DNA from: CAYZQE01 sp964480635
GTDB lineage: Bacteria; Pseudomonadota; Gammaproteobacteria; GCA-001735895
Assembly: GCA_964480635.1 (NCBI GenBank)
Contig: CAYZQE010000055.1
Span: forward strand, 1 to 17,059
Reading direction: 5' to 3'
Length of the DNA: 17,059 nucleotides
Every line of letters starts with the position of its first letter. Position 1 is the first letter of the stretch. Shown here in pieces: positions 1 through 6,050 of this stretch. The notes below the pieces were generated by a model, which worked only from the letters and a program-made list of their open reading frames with translations, made no database searches and was not told the DNA's origin. The position numbers were made by a program, and so were the translations under genes.

Positions 1-335
1 AGGGCGACCAAAAGAAAACAGTTATCTGGTTATGGGTGACAGTGGCTTTAGGCGTCGTGTTTATTGGCTTGCAAATGCTTGAATATGTACATGCTTATAG
101 AGATCTTGATCTACAACTAGATTCGGGTGTTTATGGCTCTACATTTTATATGTTAACGGGTTTTCATGGTTTTCATGTGACTTTAGGTGCAGTGATGTTA
201 GCAGTAATGGCTGTACGAGCTGGTAAGGGGCATTTCTCAGAGCATAATCATTTTGCTTTTGAAGCCGCAGCTTGGTATTGGCACTTTGTCGATGTTGTTT
301 GGTTGGGGTTATTTATCTTTGTATATTGGCTGTAG
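1..335 (+). CDS. coxC: Cytochrome c oxidase subunit III, C-terminal part (5' end outside window)
   Basis: This is the last 110 or so residues of subunit III of the aa3-type terminal oxidase, an inner-membrane protein that supports the proton-pumping subunit I. The frame is open from base 3, upstream of the first internal GTG, so the gene begins before the window. Visible family hallmarks are the HGFHVTLGAVML helix, a histidine-containing linker, and the terminal FEAAAWYWHFVDVVWLGLF motif followed by a short FVYWL end, with about three transmembrane helices. The protein ends where family members normally end. It is followed by a strong terminator, so it is probably the last gene of the oxidase structural operon, with the assembly genes downstream transcribed separately. 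Identification is from recognised family motifs and is secure. Confidence 0.95.
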   Translation, partial: GDQKKTVIWLWVTVALGVVFIGLQMLEYVHAYRDLDLQLDSGVYGSTFYMLTGFHGFHVTLGAVMLAVMAVRAGKGHFSEHNHFAFEAAAWYWHFVDVVWLGLFIFVYWL

Positions 336-348
336 ATTTAACTCAGCT

Positions 349-378
349 AAAAAAGCACCTTAACAGGTGCTTTTTTTT
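349..378. terminator. Bidirectional rho-independent terminator after coxC
   Basis: An AAAAAGCACCT arm (350-360), a TAAC loop and an AGGTGCTTTTT arm form a hairpin running into eight T residues. The A-run on the left arm supplies a U-tract for the minus strand too. It therefore serves both coxC and the convergent DUF2909 gene. Confidence 0.85.
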
Positions 379-392
379 GCATAAAAGAAAGT

Positions 393-424
393 TCATTGTT
401 TTGTTGTTAACAACAAAACAATGA
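393..424. repeat. Perfect 32-bp palindrome between convergent genes
   Basis: The two 16-base arms, TCATTGTTTTGTTGTT and its exact reverse complement, meet without a spacer at 408/409. It lies between the coxC terminator and the 3' end of the DUF2909 gene. It has no adjacent clean T-run on the plus strand; on the minus strand a loose T-rich stretch follows a few bases later. It could be an additional terminator for the minus-strand gene, a cruciform or a protein-binding site. The symmetry is directly visible; the function is unknown. Confidence 0.8.
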
Positions 425-448
425 TAATGAAAAATACGAATTAAATTT

Positions 449-664
449 TTATGGGCTAGGTATTAAAGCATGAGGTTGTATCCAGCCCATGAAACCAGAG
501 AATATTAAGAAAGCAAATAACAGCAGAGACAAACCAATGCGCAAAGATAGTGTTTTAACGGTGCGTTTAGAGTCGTTGCCAGTGTCAGCGATCAGATAAT
601 AGAGGCTTTGGCCTAAGCTAATTAAAATGAATATTAGTAAGATAATAGGGATGGCTGTTGACAA
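449..664 (-). CDS. DUF2909 twin-transmembrane small protein
   Basis: A 71-residue membrane protein with two predicted helices (about 4-25 and 43-63), joined by a short basic loop containing SKRTVKTLSLRIGLS and ending in a conserved GWIQPH segment. This matches the DUF2909 family, which recurs beside SURF1 in gammaproteobacterial oxidase clusters. The function is unknown; the recurring neighbourhood suggests a role in cytochrome c oxidase assembly or stability. The proposed start is TTG, preceded by an AAGAGAG stretch; I see no better ATG. It is transcribed divergently from SURF1, with a shared 68-bp AT-rich promoter region, and converges on coxC. The family call is from recalled motif similarity; the role is inferred from context only. 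Confidence 0.85.
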   Translation of the reverse strand: MSTAIPIILLIFILISLGQSLYYLIADTGNDSKRTVKTLSLRIGLSLLLFAFLIFSGFMGWIQPHALIPSP

Positions 665-732
665 AATATCGCTCTCTTAAATAGTTAAATTAGTATATAA
701 TTATATACCTTTTTTAGGTTCGACGAGAACTG
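665..732. promoter_or_regulatory. Divergent promoter region between DUF2909 gene and SURF1 gene
   Basis: The spacer contains the self-complementary stretch TATATAATTATATA (694-707). It presents a TATAAT -10-like hexamer on both strands (plus 696-701, minus 705-700). No convincing -35 lies at ordinary spacing for either direction. A TTGACA at 658-663 is 32 bp from the plus TATAAT, too far to pair with it. This is a plausible bidirectional promoter, but start points are not determined. Confidence 0.4.
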
Positions 733-1467
733 ATGTTTTTAGCAATAAAAAAATATCCTCTTATATTTATTTTTGCATTATTTACCACTGGGTTTTTAAC
801 ATTCCTAGGGTTTTGGCAATATGATAAAGGTCAGCAACGCGAGTTATCAGATAGATTGCATTCTGAATCTTTTTCAAAACAACAGATATCCTTAAACGAA
901 TTGAAGAGTGATACACAGCTCAAAGACGGAATAAAGGTATCAGTAACAGGACGATTTGTGAAAGATATGGTTATATTCCATGATAACCGTTTAAATTTTG
1001 GCTGGTCTGGTTACCATGTTTTTTCTGTTTTTAGTTTGAGCGATGATAAAGCAGTATTGATTAACCGTGGTTGGGTTAAAATGAATGTCGATAGGCATAT
1101 TCTTCCAAGTGTCATCACTTCTGATGAGTATGTGACGCTTGAAGGGGTCATTCGGTTTCCTGTTAAGGGGGTGTTTACACTTGCAGAAGAAGAATTAAAA
1201 ATGACTTTTCCACAGCGAGTTCAAACCATAGAGGTCGATAAGATCAAGGAATCTACACAATACCCATTGCAAGAATATAGTGTGTTATTAGACGCTAACG
1301 TAATAGGGGAGCACTTTGATCGAAATTGGTTAAACTTATTGCCGGGAAAATATATGAGTGCAAATAAACATTATGCTTATTCGCTGCAATGGTTTTCATT
1401 GGCTTTTATAGGGCTAATTATTTTTATGATTTTAATTTTTAAGATGGCGAAGAATGAACAAGGGTAG
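733..1467 (+). CDS. SURF1 family cytochrome c oxidase assembly protein
   Basis: SURF1 is an inner-membrane assembly factor that helps deliver heme A to subunit I of cytochrome c oxidase. The 244-residue protein has the family layout: an N-terminal membrane helix (about 8-28) running into GFWQYDKGQQRE, a large periplasmic domain, and a C-terminal helix (about 219-239). Within the domain, HDNRLNFGWSGYHVFSVFSL and VLINRGWV correspond to the conserved NR...GYH and NRGW blocks. The length is normal. It begins an assembly run in which the next gene overlaps its last 14 bases, indicating translational coupling. Heme A synthase, its usual functional partner, is not encoded nearby, so the nature of the heme it handles deserves a check. 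Confidence 0.92.
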   Translation: MFLAIKKYPLIFIFALFTTGFLTFLGFWQYDKGQQRELSDRLHSESFSKQQISLNELKSDTQLKDGIKVSVTGRFVKDMVIFHDNRLNFGWSGYHVFSVFSLSDDKAVLINRGWVKMNVDRHILPSVITSDEYVTLEGVIRFPVKGVFTLAEEELKMTFPQRVQTIEVDKIKESTQYPLQEYSVLLDANVIGEHFDRNWLNLLPGKYMSANKHYAYSLQWFSLAFIGLIIFMILIFKMAKNEQG

Positions 1468-2017
1468 ACTTAAATTAATTGCTGTGATGGCTGTATTTGT
1501 ATTGCCCATTATTTTTGCATTTGTATTGCAACCTTTAAAAGAAGATTTAGTAGATGGCGATAGCTTAAGTCATGGTAAGTTAGTCACACCACAAGTTGAG
1601 CTTAAAGATTTAGCAAGCTTAAGCAAGCTGAGGGGAAAGTGGACTTTACTAGCCTTTGCAGGTAAGCATTGTGATGCCAGTTGTTTGGATAATATGTATC
1701 GCATTCAGCAAATACGTTTAACTCAAGGAGAAGGCAGTAAACGTGTTGCAAGAATGCTAATAAGCGAAGGGAAGTTGCCAGTAAAGGATCTTGAAAATTT
1801 GAATCCATATATAGGGACACAATTTATACGTTTAGATGCTAAACAATACGAAAAACTGGTCACTCTGATGCAAAAAAACATAGAGAATGAGATTACAGAT
1901 AATATTTATCTTATAGATCCTCTGGGCTATTATATGATGACATTTGACAATGGCTTAGTCCCTAAGGGTATTATTAGGGACTTAAAGCACTTGCTTAGAA
2001 ACTCAAGAGTCGGGTAA
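1454..2017 (+). CDS. Sco-like thioredoxin-fold protein of the oxidase assembly cluster
   Basis: A 187-residue protein with one N-terminal membrane anchor (about 8-25) and an exported domain resembling Sco1/SenC. A WTLLAFAGKHCDASC segment carries a CxxxC pair (C73, C77) in the position where Sco proteins bind copper or perform thiol exchange. The C-terminal NIYLIDPLGYYMM block matches the conserved strand of that fold. The distal histidine that completes the Sco copper site, normally just before the YLIDP strand, has no counterpart; EITDN occupies this area. The protein may therefore act as a thiol reductant rather than a copper carrier, but this is inference. It overlaps the SURF1 gene by 14 bases and ends 4 bases before cyoE, so it is almost certainly cotranscribed with both. 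Confidence 0.75.
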   Translation: MNKGRLKLIAVMAVFVLPIIFAFVLQPLKEDLVDGDSLSHGKLVTPQVELKDLASLSKLRGKWTLLAFAGKHCDASCLDNMYRIQQIRLTQGEGSKRVARMLISEGKLPVKDLENLNPYIGTQFIRLDAKQYEKLVTLMQKNIENEITDNIYLIDPLGYYMMTFDNGLVPKGIIRDLKHLLRNSRVG

Positions 2018-2021
2018 ATTT

Positions 2022-2903
2022 ATGAGCGTAATCACTGCAAATATAAGTGCTTATTATGAGCTAACCAAGCCTAAAGTAGTGATGTTAATCATTTTTACTT
2101 CAATGGTTGGCATGTTTTTAGCGGTACCTGGTGCAGTACCCTTGGACTTGTTTATATTGGGTAATCTAGGCATTGCTTTAGCATCGGCTGGTGCCGCGGT
2201 GATGAATCATTTAGCTGATGAAGCCATTGATATTAAAATGGCTAGAACAAAGAGTAGACCCTTGCCTACGGGGCGTTTAAATAAAAAAAATGCATTAATC
2301 TTTGCATTAATATTGAGCGCATCTTCAATGGTAATTTTAGTGGTCTGGGTGAACACATTGACGGCTATTTTTACCCTCATGTCTTTAGTTGGTTACGCCA
2401 TTGTTTATACGCTTTATTTAAAGCGCGCAACCCCACAAAATATCGTGATAGGTGGGGCAGCAGGTGCCGCACCACCTGTATTAGGCTGGATGGCAATTAC
2501 CGGAACCTTAGCGCCTGAGGCAATGCTATTATTTCTTATTATTTTTACTTGGACGCCACCACATTTTTGGGCATTAGCGCTTAAACGAAAAAATGAATAT
2601 GCAGCAGCAGGTTTGCCGATGATGCCTGTGACGCATGGCTCTGAGTTTACAAAAAAACAAATTGTTTATTACACAATATTAATGTTAATAGCAGGGTTAT
2701 TACCGTTTATAACTCAAATGAGCGGCTTAATTTATTTAGCCGGCAGCAGTGTTTTTGGTTTAATATTTTTGAAATATGTATTGGTGTTACAAAAGCAAGA
2801 AAATGATGAGTCGGCGATGAAAACCTTCGGTTTTTCAATTACTTACTTAATGGCTGTCTTCTTCTTTTTATTAGTTGACCATTATTTTTATTACGGTATT
2901 TAA
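2022..2903 (+). CDS. cyoE: Protoheme IX farnesyltransferase (heme O synthase)
   Basis: This inner-membrane prenyltransferase of the UbiA superfamily (also called CtaB) attaches a farnesyl group to protoheme IX to make heme O, the precursor of heme A. The 293-residue length is typical. The first aspartate-rich site is visible as NHLADEAID (N62, D66, D70), followed by the MARTKSRPLPTGR block. Further family blocks are LKRATPQNIVIGGAAGAAPP, a WTPPHFWALAL segment, and YAAAGLPMMPV. In the last block the usual DY is EY, a mild change. About eight or nine membrane helices are expected. The start lies 4 bases after the Sco-like gene. The next gene begins one base after its stop, so it sits inside one operon. 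ctaA is missing from its usual place just upstream. Confidence 0.96.
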   Translation: MSVITANISAYYELTKPKVVMLIIFTSMVGMFLAVPGAVPLDLFILGNLGIALASAGAAVMNHLADEAIDIKMARTKSRPLPTGRLNKKNALIFALILSASSMVILVVWVNTLTAIFTLMSLVGYAIVYTLYLKRATPQNIVIGGAAGAAPPVLGWMAITGTLAPEAMLLFLIIFTWTPPHFWALALKRKNEYAAAGLPMMPVTHGSEFTKKQIVYYTILMLIAGLLPFITQMSGLIYLAGSSVFGLIFLKYVLVLQKQENDESAMKTFGFSITYLMAVFFFLLVDHYFYYGI

Positions 2904-2904
2904 T

Positions 2905-3141
2905 ATGTCAAACGAAGTGAAGAATAAAGATTCTGCAGAAGAGTGTACGGTCACGACTTTTCAAGTCATGTTGAGTGTTATTGCGTCGATTTTAGGTGTG
3001 CAGAAAAGAGAGACATTAGAGCGAGATTTCAAATGTGGTAAATTGCGCCAGTTTATCATTGTAGCTTTGCTCATGACGCTTGCTTTTATATTCTTTGTTT
3101 ATGGTTTAGTGCAAGTTGCATTTTGGTATTTTGGCGTTTAA
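2905..3141 (+). CDS. DUF2970 family small membrane protein
   Basis: A 78-residue protein with a cytoplasmic N-terminal part containing VMLSVIASILGVQ and LERDF, then one strong membrane helix (about 51-73) and a short end. The GVQ...RDF...FII pattern is the DUF2970 signature, a family seen beside respiratory oxidase genes. Its function is unknown. I chose the ATG one base after the cyoE stop rather than the in-frame ATG 30 bases earlier, because the family alignment begins well after this point and the longer form would overlap cyoE heavily. There is no clear Shine-Dalgarno sequence, consistent with translational coupling to cyoE. It is the last gene of this cluster, followed by a strong hairpin terminator. 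Confidence 0.8.
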   Translation: MSNEVKNKDSAEECTVTTFQVMLSVIASILGVQKRETLERDFKCGKLRQFIIVALLMTLAFIFFVYGLVQVAFWYFGV

Positions 3142-3159
3142 TAACTTTTATTTATTAAA

Positions 3160-3211
3160 TCACTGAGCACAAAAAAGCCTAGTTAAAACTAGGCTTTTTT
3201 GTGCTCAGTGA
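3160..3211. terminator. Long bidirectional terminator between DUF2970 gene and rpoH
   Basis: Two perfectly complementary 25-base arms (3160-3184 and 3187-3211) are separated by AA. The inner part, GCCTAGTT/AACTAGGC flanked by A6/T6, forms a standard terminator in both directions. The outer TCACTGAGCAC arms extend it. It separates the convergent oxidase-assembly and rpoH transcripts. Confidence 0.88.
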
Positions 3212-3255
3212 GATTTACATTGGTATCGCTCACATTTTATAAAGAGAATTAACGT

Positions 3256-4128
3256 TTAAACGATAGTAATTTGTTGTTTCATTTTATTAAACGCATTCTT
3301 TTCGATCTGACGGATTCTTTCAGCAGAGACACCATATGTGGCAGCAAGCTCGTGTAATGTCTCTTTAGAGTCATTTAACCAGCGCTTATGGACGATATCT
3401 TTACTGCGAGAATCTAGTAGCTTAAGGGCCGATAATAATTGAGTCAGGTTTTGCTTGCTGGCATCACCATTCATTAAGGTGACTTCTGGAGAATCGGTAT
3501 GAGATTCAAGTGTTAATGACGGTGAATTAAAGGCGACTTCATCATCATTATCGTCAGAAGAAAGGTCAAAAGACATATCATATCGATTAAGACGGTTTTC
3601 CATTTCCATGACGTTTTTAGTAGACACGCCAAGTTGTTCGGCAACATGCTCAACTTCATGCTTTTTAAACCAACCCAAGCGTTTTTTATAGCTACGCAGT
3701 TTAAAGAACAATTTGCGTTGCTCTTTAGTCGTCGCGACTTTAACGATCTTCCAGTTTTTAATAATAAATTCATGCATTTCTGCTTTAATCCAATGTACGG
3801 CAAAAGAGACTAAGCGAACGCCAACTTCGGGATCAAAACGTTTAACCGCTTTCATAAGGCCAATGTTGCCTTCTTGAATTAAATCAGCGACTGATAGGCC
3901 ATAGCCATTGTAGTTATTAGCAACTTTAATGACAAAACGTAAATGTGGAAGAATAAGTTTTTGAGCCGCTATAGGGTTTTCATTATCACGTAAATCAGTC
4001 GCATAAGAATATTCTTCTTCTTTAGTCAGAACAGGAATTTTATATACAGATTGGATGTACGCTTCCAATGTACCAACAGCGGATAGCGTCGGTAATTGAT
4101 TGAATGTTGAAACTAATGCTGTGCTCAT
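3256..4128 (-). CDS. rpoH: RNA polymerase heat-shock sigma factor (sigma-32)
   Basis: This sigma factor directs RNA polymerase to chaperone and protease promoters during heat stress. The 290-residue protein shows region 2 (about 55-126, with DLIQEGNIGLMKAVKRFDP and SFAVHWIKAEMHEFI), the RpoH box QRKLFFKLR (137-145) that distinguishes sigma-32 from housekeeping sigma factors, and region 4 with a helix-turn-helix (about 257-279, TLHELAATYGVSAERIRQIE). The ATG has a GAGG ribosome-binding site at 4134-4137. The gene follows the response regulator by 111 bases on the same strand, and that gap holds a perfect CIRCE operator. Expression is therefore probably repressed by HrcA, in addition to any post-translational DnaK/FtsH control known for the family. 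This is a confident call. Confidence 0.96.
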   Translation of the reverse strand: MSTALVSTFNQLPTLSAVGTLEAYIQSVYKIPVLTKEEEYSYATDLRDNENPIAAQKLILPHLRFVIKVANNYNGYGLSVADLIQEGNIGLMKAVKRFDPEVGVRLVSFAVHWIKAEMHEFIIKNWKIVKVATTKEQRKLFFKLRSYKKRLGWFKKHEVEHVAEQLGVSTKNVMEMENRLNRYDMSFDLSSDDNDDEVAFNSPSLTLESHTDSPEVTLMNGDASKQNLTQLLSALKLLDSRSKDIVHKRWLNDSKETLHELAATYGVSAERIRQIEKNAFNKMKQQITIV

Positions 4129-4161
4129 AATAACCTCAAAATTTTTTATTGCCCTAAAAGT

Positions 4162-4188
4162 TTAGCACTCTTGGTGCTTGAGTGCTAA
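4162..4188 (-). promoter_or_regulatory. CIRCE operator (HrcA binding site) upstream of rpoH
   Basis: TTAGCACTC (4162-4170), nine bases, then GAGTGCTAA (4180-4188). Both arms match the CIRCE consensus at every position and the spacing is the canonical nine. The site ends 33 bases upstream of the rpoH ATG, in the leader or core promoter. CIRCE is bound by the heat-shock repressor HrcA, whose activity is modulated by GroEL. It normally lies before groESL or hrcA-grpE-dnaK, so its place before rpoH implies HrcA control of the sigma factor. The motif is seen directly; the regulatory consequence is inferred. Confidence 0.95.
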
Positions 4189-4221
4189 TTTATTAGTGGT
4201 TGCTAATGAACTAAAGTTCAA
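4187..4221 (-). promoter_or_regulatory. Candidate rpoH promoter overlapping CIRCE
   Basis: Read on the minus strand, TTGAAC (4221-4216) is a reasonable -35. It is followed by an AT-rich stretch (CACTAATAAATTAGC) whose end is the outer arm of CIRCE. No hexamer there is a good -10 at ideal spacing; TAAATT (4192-4187) and CACTAA (4198-4193) are the candidates. The arrangement would place CIRCE over the transcription start, as expected for a repressor site. The exact promoter is uncertain. TGAAC-TAAA-GTTCA (4207-4220) is a small inverted repeat in the same place. Confidence 0.3.
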
Positions 4222-4239
4222 TGAGGGAATTAGTTAGCG

Positions 4240-5073
4240 TTATAACTTAGTAATGGCCTCATGCTGGCGTTTAATATTGATAAGGATTTGAAGCCGTTCT
4301 AATAAATCAGCTTCAGAGACAGGCTTGGTTAAAAAGTCATTTGTTCCTGCGCCAAAAATACCAGTAAAGTCGGTTTTTTCATTTTCATCAGGTTCTGATG
4401 TGAGTAATAAGATAGGTAAGGTTAAGTAATCTAAGCCGATATCGTTTCGAACAGTTTTAATCAAGTCATACCCTATCATTGTACCGGTTAAGAGAATGTC
4501 AGTAATTAAAATGTCATAGGAGCAAAAGCCATGCTCTTCGATATCTGCTCGTATAAAGGTTAAACCTTGTTCAGAGGATTTAAAATGTTGGAAGTGAAAG
4601 CCATGACTTTTAAAAATTGAAGACGTTATTGCCGCAGAGGTGGCACTGTTATCCACATAGATAATTCTAGCTGTATGGATATCAGATTTTTGTAAAAAAT
4701 CAGAAATAAAAGACACTAAAGATTTATGCCCGTCGGCTTTATCAAAATAGGCGGTAACGGCTTTAGTTTCATCCATATTAAAATCAGGAATAATGGTGGA
4801 TTCATTATTGCCAGAAACAACAAATACTGCAGTATCTTTATTTTTATTAGTTTGACGTATTTTTTCAATTAAAAGGTAGCCGTTCATATCGGGTAAATCG
4901 ATACCCGTCGTTATGATATCAAACTCATATCGAGTTGTTGCTGTAATGGCTTCTCTAGCAGAGCCGCAAGCTATAATTTCGACGTCATCGAGTTCTGATT
5001 GTAGTTTTTTAAATAAAATGGTACGAGCAACATCCGAATTATCGACAATTAAAATTCTATTTCTGGTTTTCAT
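4240..5073 (-). CDS. Tandem two-receiver response regulator with a degenerate first receiver
   Basis: A 277-residue protein made of two CheY-like receiver domains (about 5-128 and 135-270) and no DNA-binding or enzymatic output domain. The second receiver looks functional: acidic pair D141 with N142, phosphorylation site D192 in YDILITDILLTG, and K250-P251 in FLTKP. The first keeps D11 and a K112, but the position of the phospho-accepting aspartate in FDIITTGIDLPDMNG is G57, so it should not be phosphorylated in the usual way. Output is probably through protein contact. No histidine kinase is present in the window. AGGA precedes the ATG. It lies 20 bases after ftsX on the same strand and probably belongs to that transcript, splitting the usual ftsX-rpoH pair. 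Confidence 0.88.
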   Translation of the reverse strand: MKTRNRILIVDNSDVARTILFKKLQSELDDVEIIACGSAREAITATTRYEFDIITTGIDLPDMNGYLLIEKIRQTNKNKDTAVFVVSGNNESTIIPDFNMDETKAVTAYFDKADGHKSLVSFISDFLQKSDIHTARIIYVDNSATSAAITSSIFKSHGFHFQHFKSSEQGLTFIRADIEEHGFCSYDILITDILLTGTMIGYDLIKTVRNDIGLDYLTLPILLLTSEPDENEKTDFTGIFGAGTNDFLTKPVSEADLLERLQILINIKRQHEAITKL

Positions 5074-5093
5074 TGTTATTCCTAGGTTATTTT

Positions 5094-6050
5094 CTAACTC
5101 GGCTCTATTTCATCTAGATGCTTTGATACAGCAATCCATGATCCAATTAAGCCTAACGTTGTGCTGGATATAACTAATAATACAAATTCGGCAAAAGTAA
5201 ATGTAATCATCTCAATTTGTGCATGATAAAGCAGGCTTAAATTTTGTACTGGGCCAGATAAAAGTGCGGCGCTGAGTAAAACAATTAACCAAGATAACAG
5301 CCCGCCTAGTAATCCATACCAAATGCCGCCGTATAAAAAAGGGCGTCGAATATAGGCATCTGTCGCGCCTACTAGTTTAATCACTGTTATTTCTTTTGCA
5401 CGATTTTGGATATCTAAACGTATGGTATTGCCGACAATGAGTAGCACAGCAAAACCAAATAATAGCGTAATGATGATGATGGCTCTTTCGATGATGGTAA
5501 GAATGGCAAATAGTCGGTTAATCCATTCTGTATCCATTTTTGCCGTCGAGACCTGTTCGTAGGCATTAAGCTTTGATAATAATGTTTTTATGGTGAGTGT
5601 ATCTGCAGCAGCCGATGGCTGAACGATTAAAGTATGAGGTAACGGGTTGTTTTTGAGTTGGGCAATGCTGTTTGATAATCCAGATGAAGCCTTAAATTCT
5701 GTCAAAGCATCTTCTTTAGATAAAAACACAATTGATTGTATATTAGGTAATTGAAGTATTTCTTTTTTAAGTTTTAAGGCACTTTTCGTGTTGGTGCTTT
5801 TACTTAAATAAAGAGAAATTTGAGTGCTAGAACTGATATCACCAGATAAGTTTTTGACATTTTTTAAAAAAAGATAAAAGCTACTTGGTAGGGATAAGGT
5901 GATCGCAATAACGGCAATGGTCATTAGAGTGGATGTGGGGTTCTTATAAAGCTTACCTAAGCTAAATAAAATGGATTGCAAGTGATGCAAGGACCATGAA
6001 GATATTCGGCTACTAAATTGAGGGTTTCTAGCGCGTGTATTTACATTCAT
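5094..6050 (-). CDS. ftsX: Cell division protein FtsX (ABC permease-like subunit)
   Basis: The membrane partner of FtsE in the divisome complex that activates periplasmic amidase systems through EnvC-type partners in gammaproteobacteria. The 318-residue protein has the family topology: a cytoplasmic N-terminal tail, TM1 (about 40-63), a large periplasmic loop (about 64-185), and TM2-TM4 (about 186-208, 243-266, 285-306). The cytoplasmic segment RLDIQNRAKEITVIKLVGAT, before TM3, is the strongly conserved FtsX block that couples to the ATPase. Its ATG overlaps the end of ftsE by four bases (ATGA), a classic coupled arrangement that keeps subunits balanced. Nothing appears truncated. Confidence 0.95.
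   Translation of the reverse strand: MNVNTRARNPQFSSRISSWSLHHLQSILFSLGKLYKNPTSTLMTIAVIAITLSLPSSFYLFLKNVKNLSGDISSSTQISLYLSKSTNTKSALKLKKEILQLPNIQSIVFLSKEDALTEFKASSGLSNSIAQLKNNPLPHTLIVQPSAAADTLTIKTLLSKLNAYEQVSTAKMDTEWINRLFAILTIIERAIIIITLLFGFAVLLIVGNTIRLDIQNRAKEITVIKLVGATDAYIRRPFLYGGIWYGLLGGLLSWLIVLLSAALLSGPVQNLSLLYHAQIEMITFTFAEFVLLVISSTTLGLIGSWIAVSKHLDEIEPS

Noticed and set aside
36..38. GTG as the start of subunit III
   Set aside because: The frame is open further upstream to the window edge and a complete subunit III needs many more N-terminal residues; this is an internal valine.
658..663. TTGACA as a -35 box for the SURF1 promoter
   Set aside because: The only good -10 (TATAAT at 696-701) is 32 bases away, well beyond workable spacing, and no -10 is seen 16-18 bases downstream.
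2875..2904. Upstream in-frame ATG that would lengthen the DUF2970 protein by ten residues
   Set aside because: It lies inside the end of cyoE, encodes residues outside the family pattern, and a second ATG occurs one base after the cyoE stop, the usual coupled arrangement.
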